Source of the DNA: Eumeta japonica
Lineage: Eukaryota; Arthropoda; Insecta; Lepidoptera; Psychidae
Length of the DNA: 64,000 nucleotides
Assembly (NCBI GenBank): GCA_005406025.1
Contig: BGZK01000730.1
Coordinates: 186,001-250,000, forward strand
Reading direction: 5' to 3'
Both the position numbers and the translations under genes were made by a program. Below, piece by piece: positions 61,801-64,000 of the stretch. Numbering within the stretch: the first letter of the stretch is position 1; each line of letters opens with the position of its first letter. Below the pieces are notes generated by a model. The model did no database searches. It was not told the origin of the DNA and was given only the letters and a program-made list of their open reading frames with translations.

Positions 61801-63870
61801 ATTATTATTTTTATTTATACACACACATGCACGCACGCACGCATACACAAACACATGTGTGTGTATGTGTTTGTGATCGGTGATTAGGATGTGTATAATA
61901 TACACATCCTAATCACTGATGTAGTATTAGCACCATGCCCTAACCAGAGTGCAGTAAAACGCACGAAACTTTGCCGCTTTGAATTGTCCGCGAATGATGT
62001 AATGCGCAGGTGTAACATTCCCCGACCCTACCTCCAACTTTCTCGCGTGCCAATTTTACGCCATTGCGACGCTTTCGTGACCAACTTCACAGCGGCAGTT
62101 TCGTGGGTTGTAAATGTACATTCAACTGTGATGCAATCACAAGCCAGTCCGCCTCTCCGTGCGTTGCCTTCTTCTGTTATTAAATATTAGAGTCCTGGCG
62201 ACTGAGTTTTGCTCGACATCTTTCGATTTTGTGGTGGGAAAATTATAAATTCTCACGGCAAAAGGAAGCTATTTATGTTTATTTCCAACGACAAACATTT
62301 GAATACCTACAGTTCATATTATACAGTGCCATTTGTTGTTGAGCACCAATAATATAGCGACAATGTAATCGCCTCGAAATTCCACTAGATGGCGCTAAAT
62401 TAAAAAATAGATGCGTCAGGGGACACCCGGTAGACGTGAAACATCAAAACTGCTGTATACGGTATTATGTAATTGGACGAGATGAGGACGGCGGGTGTTA
62501 CGGATGTAAAGAACAAGCCCGTGATTTTCAATAAACACATTTAATATTACATTTCATCGGTATTGCCTCGTGCCAACGCGTTATCGCCTCCGCCTGCGCA
62601 CAGCGTTAGGCGCAGACGGCGTAGGCCAAAACCGAGCGTCTCCTGATATTTGAAACGTCTTAGTCTTACCCCAGTCTAACGCGCGTATAGATGTTTAACA
62701 TCAAAATATGTTTGAAAAAAAAAATTTATAGAAAAAGCACCTATACAGATAGACTCATAAAGCAATACTTTCTTTAGTAAAAATTTATATCAAAATCATT
62801 AGGACCGTTTTAGAAGAGGTCATGTATAAATTTGCATACACAACAATTGGTCACTCAATATAATGAGGTGTCATCAATAATGAAAACAACTTACTCTTAT
62901 CAATAATCTCTCGAACGTCCAGAGTGACTTCGAGTCTTTCGTGCAGCTTCTCCTTAAGGCTGTATCTCGTTTCGCAGGCATCTTCCATGTGGCCCTTCGC
63001 TTTTAAGACGACTGTTAAAACACGGTACATGTATAGTGAAAGTGCCTTCGAGGGGCTATCAGAATAATTATTGCTCAGCAAAAAAAAATAATAATAATTA
63101 ATTTCTCAAGAAACTCGATAATGACATAAGAATAACATTGTAACATTACTTCAAGAAGGATTCACAACTATAGAGGTTGTTGTTTTATGACATTGTTATT
63201 GCATGAGGGCATCGGCTGGCGACGAGTAACAGATTACGGGACACATTGGCGAATATGGTTTTGGGTAAAATCCTGACGATGTGCTAACACGAAACGTACG
63301 ACAGATTGATTGATTGATCAGTTTGTTATTGACTGTTGTGGCGGGCCGACGGTATTGACACTAACATTTGCTTCGAATGATATTTCAATTTATTGTACTG
63401 TGATTCGAAGCGAAGAGCAGATTCGGTCAGTAATGGATCTTGTTTGCTGCACGTTGCTAGTGATCGTTTGATAATGAATCTCCGTTAAGTAAAGCCTAAG
63501 GTATAATCACTACATAAAACAGAGTCCCTCCGCCGCGTCCGTCTGTCATAGCTTTAGCAATATTTAAAGAAATATATTTCCGATGCTAATTTATTTCATG
63601 CCAAACGAAAAGAAATAGGAACGCGTAAAATTGAAGCTAGTGACAGCGTTCATAACTCTCGCGGTCGGTAGAAGGAGAAGAATTTTCGGAATGTAAATCT
63701 AGAAGTAGAACAAGATTGCAGGTGGAGTGCTGTTCTTACTGCACATTTCAATAGCAGAATAAGCAATATATTATTATATAAATCACCATTGTCAACCAAA
63801 GCGTTGAGTGTGTCCCGGAAGTAGTAGTATGTGGGTATCTTTTCTTCCAGGGGCGCCGGTGCGGGACGGA
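49213..63870 (-). CDS. Unrecognised multi-exon gene with C-x-C-x3-C-x-C modules (3' part)
   Basis: Minus-strand exons at 63870-63787, 63011-62895, 61480-61361, 60046-59927, 54449-54393, 52754-52674, 52269-52219, 50329-50219 and 49379-49213 form one open frame. Every internal junction is in phase 1 and every internal exon is a multiple of three (84, 117, 120, 120, 57, 81, 51, 111). Three exons encode the same cysteine module: CLCEDMCVC, CQCKGVCKC and CVCEMMCRC, each in a Lys/Glu-rich setting. A fourth exon ends KKTCE. The N-terminal visible part is helical and charged (for example KEKLHERLEVTLDVREIIDK). The protein has no signal peptide or membrane segment in view. The 5' end lies beyond the right edge. 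CxC pairs suggest metal binding or structural disulphides, but the family is unknown to me and no function is assigned. An AATAAA on the minus strand lies at 49022-49017, about 190 bases past the stop. Confidence 0.6.
50091..50126. repeat. CA dinucleotide microsatellite
   Basis: A pure CA array of 36 bases in the last intron of the CxC gene. Confidence 0.95.
50219..50329 (-). CDS. CxC gene, exon L with third cysteine module
   Basis: The acceptor GCAATAATTAG precedes it; the donor AAAGG, GTAACC follows. It encodes KEKKEKKCIDEEELAAKP then CVCEMMCRCDAKHEHKSRK. It is 111 bases, phase 1-1. Confidence 0.68.
50793..50974 (-). repeat. CACGAAACT-type MITE, copy 2
   Basis: Inverted ends GCACGAAACTCTGCC and GGCAGAGTTTCGTGC are near perfect. 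It is the reverse complement of the copies at 11941 and 61951; the shared core includes GCGACGCAATGGCGTAAAAT. It lies only a few bases from the next MITE. Confidence 0.8.
50982..51479. mobile_element. MITE with GGGGCCGTCCATATATTACG ends
   Basis: The 23-base terminal inverted repeats begin GGGGCCGTCCATATATTACG and close with the complement (CGTAATATATGGACGGCCCC). The flanks share TAT, so the target duplication is short (TA or TAT). The inside carries G-runs (GGGGGGG near 51016, GGGGGG near 51395 and 51430) mirrored about the centre, and no coding frame. Confidence 0.85.
51570..51740 (+). repeat. GCCGCCCATGGA-core repeat, copy c
   Basis: It contains GGTGGTCATCGCCGCCCATGG, aligned in the same orientation as copies at 28130 and 38640, and continues GAGGAGTCACCGCTGCGTTGCC as in copy b. 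Confidence 0.58.
52159..52197. repeat. TA dinucleotide microsatellite
   Basis: A pure TA array just 22 bases beyond the donor of exon K. A second lies at 52869-52913, upstream of exon J on the minus strand. Confidence 0.95.
52219..52269 (-). CDS. CxC gene, exon K
   Basis: The acceptor ATTTTTTTCAG and the donor CCAA, GTGAGT are both strong. It encodes DKPKRDTKKIDEKVELP, a lysine-rich linker between two cysteine modules. It is 51 bases, phase 1-1. Confidence 0.65.
52674..52754 (-). CDS. CxC gene, exon J with second cysteine module
   Basis: The acceptor is AAACTGCCAG and the donor AAAG, GTGAAT. It encodes APETREKTIEQG then CQCKGVCKCESKKRK. It is 81 bases, phase 1-1, and GC-rich within AT-rich flanks. 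Confidence 0.68.
54393..54449 (-). CDS. CxC gene, exon I
   Basis: The acceptor is a T-rich tract plus CAG; the donor is AAAAAG, GTAAAT. It encodes IAVLDEYAEGASGMELEK, 19 codons, phase 1-1. Confidence 0.65.
54660..54925 (+). repeat. Degenerate tandem repeat of about 110 bases
   Basis: A unit containing GCACGCTCGATTCCGAT, CGTCCCGCTTTCAATTCC and CCCACACCCGATTTCAA occurs twice in a row (from about 54729 and 54826). It belongs to the GATTCCGAT/GAATCGAGA-rich class found in the middle of the Helitron-like copies. The open frame across it is a by-product of the repeat. Confidence 0.72.
55741..55848. repeat. Palindrome with TA core
   Basis: ACCGTTTTTAATTTATACAT at 55741 is mirrored exactly by ATGTATAAATTAAAAACGGT ending at 55848, with TA repeats between. 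Another TA run follows to about 55877. The architecture is the same as at 453-662. Confidence 0.85.
56270..56336 (-). CDS. Candidate alternative first exon of the CxC gene
   Basis: ATG at 56336-56334 opens MRYYYNSLHASSDTEWWKPSQ and ends TCAG, GTAAAG in phase 1, which fits the next exon (54449) exactly. No acceptor with matching phase exists upstream, so it would be a first exon from an internal promoter. Used this way, it would give a 177-residue protein with two cysteine modules. Confidence 0.42.
56340..58535. other. AT-rich intron or intergenic stretch
   Basis: No exon is firmly supported. A plus-strand acceptor-like T tract and TAG at 58079-58099 leads into a 34-codon open frame (see findings). 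Confidence 0.35.
58539..58745 (-). repeat. TACTAGCTGACCCGCCCGC-type repeat terminus
   Basis: TACTAGCTGACCCGCCCGC then TTCGCTGGGTAATTTTTATT is a phrase common at the end of lepidopteran repeats, here inverted (CTAGT read on the minus strand). The body degrades into a TA-rich tail. Confidence 0.55.
59927..60046 (-). CDS. CxC gene, exon D with the first complete cysteine module
   Basis: With the acceptor at AAAAAATTAG the exon is 120 bases and phase 1-1, agreeing with its neighbours. A nearer AG (TTTCATGTCAG, ending at 60036) would break the phase. It encodes FSCQAPKELPWKTEDG, then ARRKTCLCEDMCVCEKLAEK. The donor is CAAG, GTGCCT. Confidence 0.62.
61078..61123. repeat. Perfect 21-base hairpin
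   Basis: AACACATAATTTTAAATGTAC (61078-61098) is followed, after a 4-base loop, by its exact reverse complement (61103-61123). A third partial copy of TACCGTACATTTAA lies just upstream (61065-61079), implying local duplication. Confidence 0.85.
61361..61480 (-). CDS. CxC gene, exon C
   Basis: The acceptor CATATTCCTTTTAG and the donor GAAT, GTCAGT define 120 bases. It encodes MLNVATGALILPVKKSDYHY through DRVETKKTCE. Genomic read-through past the donor would give a second cysteine (KTCEC), so the tail resembles the start of the repeated module. Confidence 0.68.
61875..61921. repeat. Near-perfect 22-base hairpin next to a CA/TG palindrome
   Basis: GTGATTAGGATGTGTAT and ATACACATCCTAATCAC are exact complements around a 3-base loop; the match extends outward with one mismatch (ATCGG versus CTGAT). 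The adjacent 61822-61875 is an ACACGC/GTGTGT palindrome. Confidence 0.8.
61951..62120 (+). repeat. CACGAAACT-type MITE, copy 3
   Basis: It runs from GCACGAAACTTTGCCGC to GCGGCAGTTTCGTGGGTTG. Shared core strings are GCGAATGATGTAATGCGCAG and TTACGCCATTGCGACGCTTT. It lies between exons B and C of the CxC gene. Confidence 0.8.
62125..62890. other. Intron of the CxC gene
   Basis: No exon seen. A CpG-rich patch (62565-62645, GCCTCCGCCTGCGCACAGCG) has no supported frame. Confidence 0.4.
62895..63011 (-). CDS. CxC gene, exon B
   Basis: The acceptor GTTTTAACAG and the donor AAGA, GTAAGT are both strong. It encodes VVLKAKGHMEDACETRYSL then KEKLHERLEVTLDVREIIDK, a highly charged, probably helical segment. 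Confidence 0.68.
63787..63870 (-). CDS. CxC gene, exon A
   Basis: The acceptor TTTTTCCACAG precedes it and the donor AATG, GTGATT follows (weak but phase-consistent). It encodes RPAPAPLEEKIPTYYYFRD then TLNALVDN. Confidence 0.6.
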
Positions 63871-63954
63871 CTGTGGAAAAACAATAGTAAAGTTAGAAGA
63901 ATTATTCTTCTGAACGCAAAAGAAAACCAATGGCTCTAGCCTAACGATAAGAAG

Positions 63955-64000
63955 AGGGCTTTTAAGAAAAGAGCCCATTCTAAAACGTTGGCAACGCACT
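63955..64000. repeat. Edge of an interspersed repeat
   Basis: GAGCCCATTCTAAAACGTTG followed by GCAACGCACT is wording common in lepidopteran SINE/LINE ends. The element continues past the window. Confidence 0.4.

Noticed and set aside
1..64000. CRISPR array, prokaryotic operon, rRNA or functional tRNA gene
   Set aside because: No regularly spaced repeats, ribosome-binding-site-led gene runs or full cloverleaf were seen; the only tRNA-like sequence is the SINE head at 11384.

Overview
The window looks like an animal, most likely lepidopteran, nuclear chromosome. It is AT-rich, its genes are split by long introns with GT/AG borders, there are no prokaryotic gene arrays, and decayed transposons are abundant. 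Several repeats have a moth/butterfly character: elements ending in a GC-rich hairpin followed by CTAGT, and a repeat with the core GCCGCCCATGGA. The species cannot be named from the sequence.

Layout. (1) 1-6 kb holds a divergent gene pair. The minus strand has the first coding exon of a PDCD4-like translation inhibitor (1042-1276). The plus strand has a compact SPIDR-like DNA-repair scaffold (4666-5943) with four S-P-I-L repeats. (2) 7.3-10.5 kb is a transposon patch: a dead mariner and two pogo/Tigger-type non-autonomous elements with TA target duplications. (3) 10.86-14.80 kb is a minus-strand C2H2 zinc-finger gene; two exons give 13 fingers, and the intron carries a tRNA-type SINE and a MITE. 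(4) 15.5-19.4 kb is a 5'-truncated Jockey-like LINE on the minus strand, broken by a hAT element. (5) 20-45.5 kb is dominated by a plus-strand Ly6/uPAR-type gene. Its four coding exons lie at 36989-37061, 42234-42410, 42692-42806 and 45391-45541; a 5' untranslated exon may lie near 20.35 kb. The introns are packed with Helitron-like elements, MITEs and microsatellites. (6) 49.2 kb to the right edge is a minus-strand gene of many short exons. Almost all its exons are whole-codon, phase 1-1 units, and three of them encode the same C-x-C-x3-C-x-C module. I do not recognise this family, and it is the most interesting protein in the window.

The genes show no sign of acting together as a pathway; this is ordinary eukaryotic gene order with heavy transposon load. 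Exon borders were placed by eye from ORF continuity, splice consensus and phase agreement. No transcript or homology search was available, and all family calls are from recognition of motifs.
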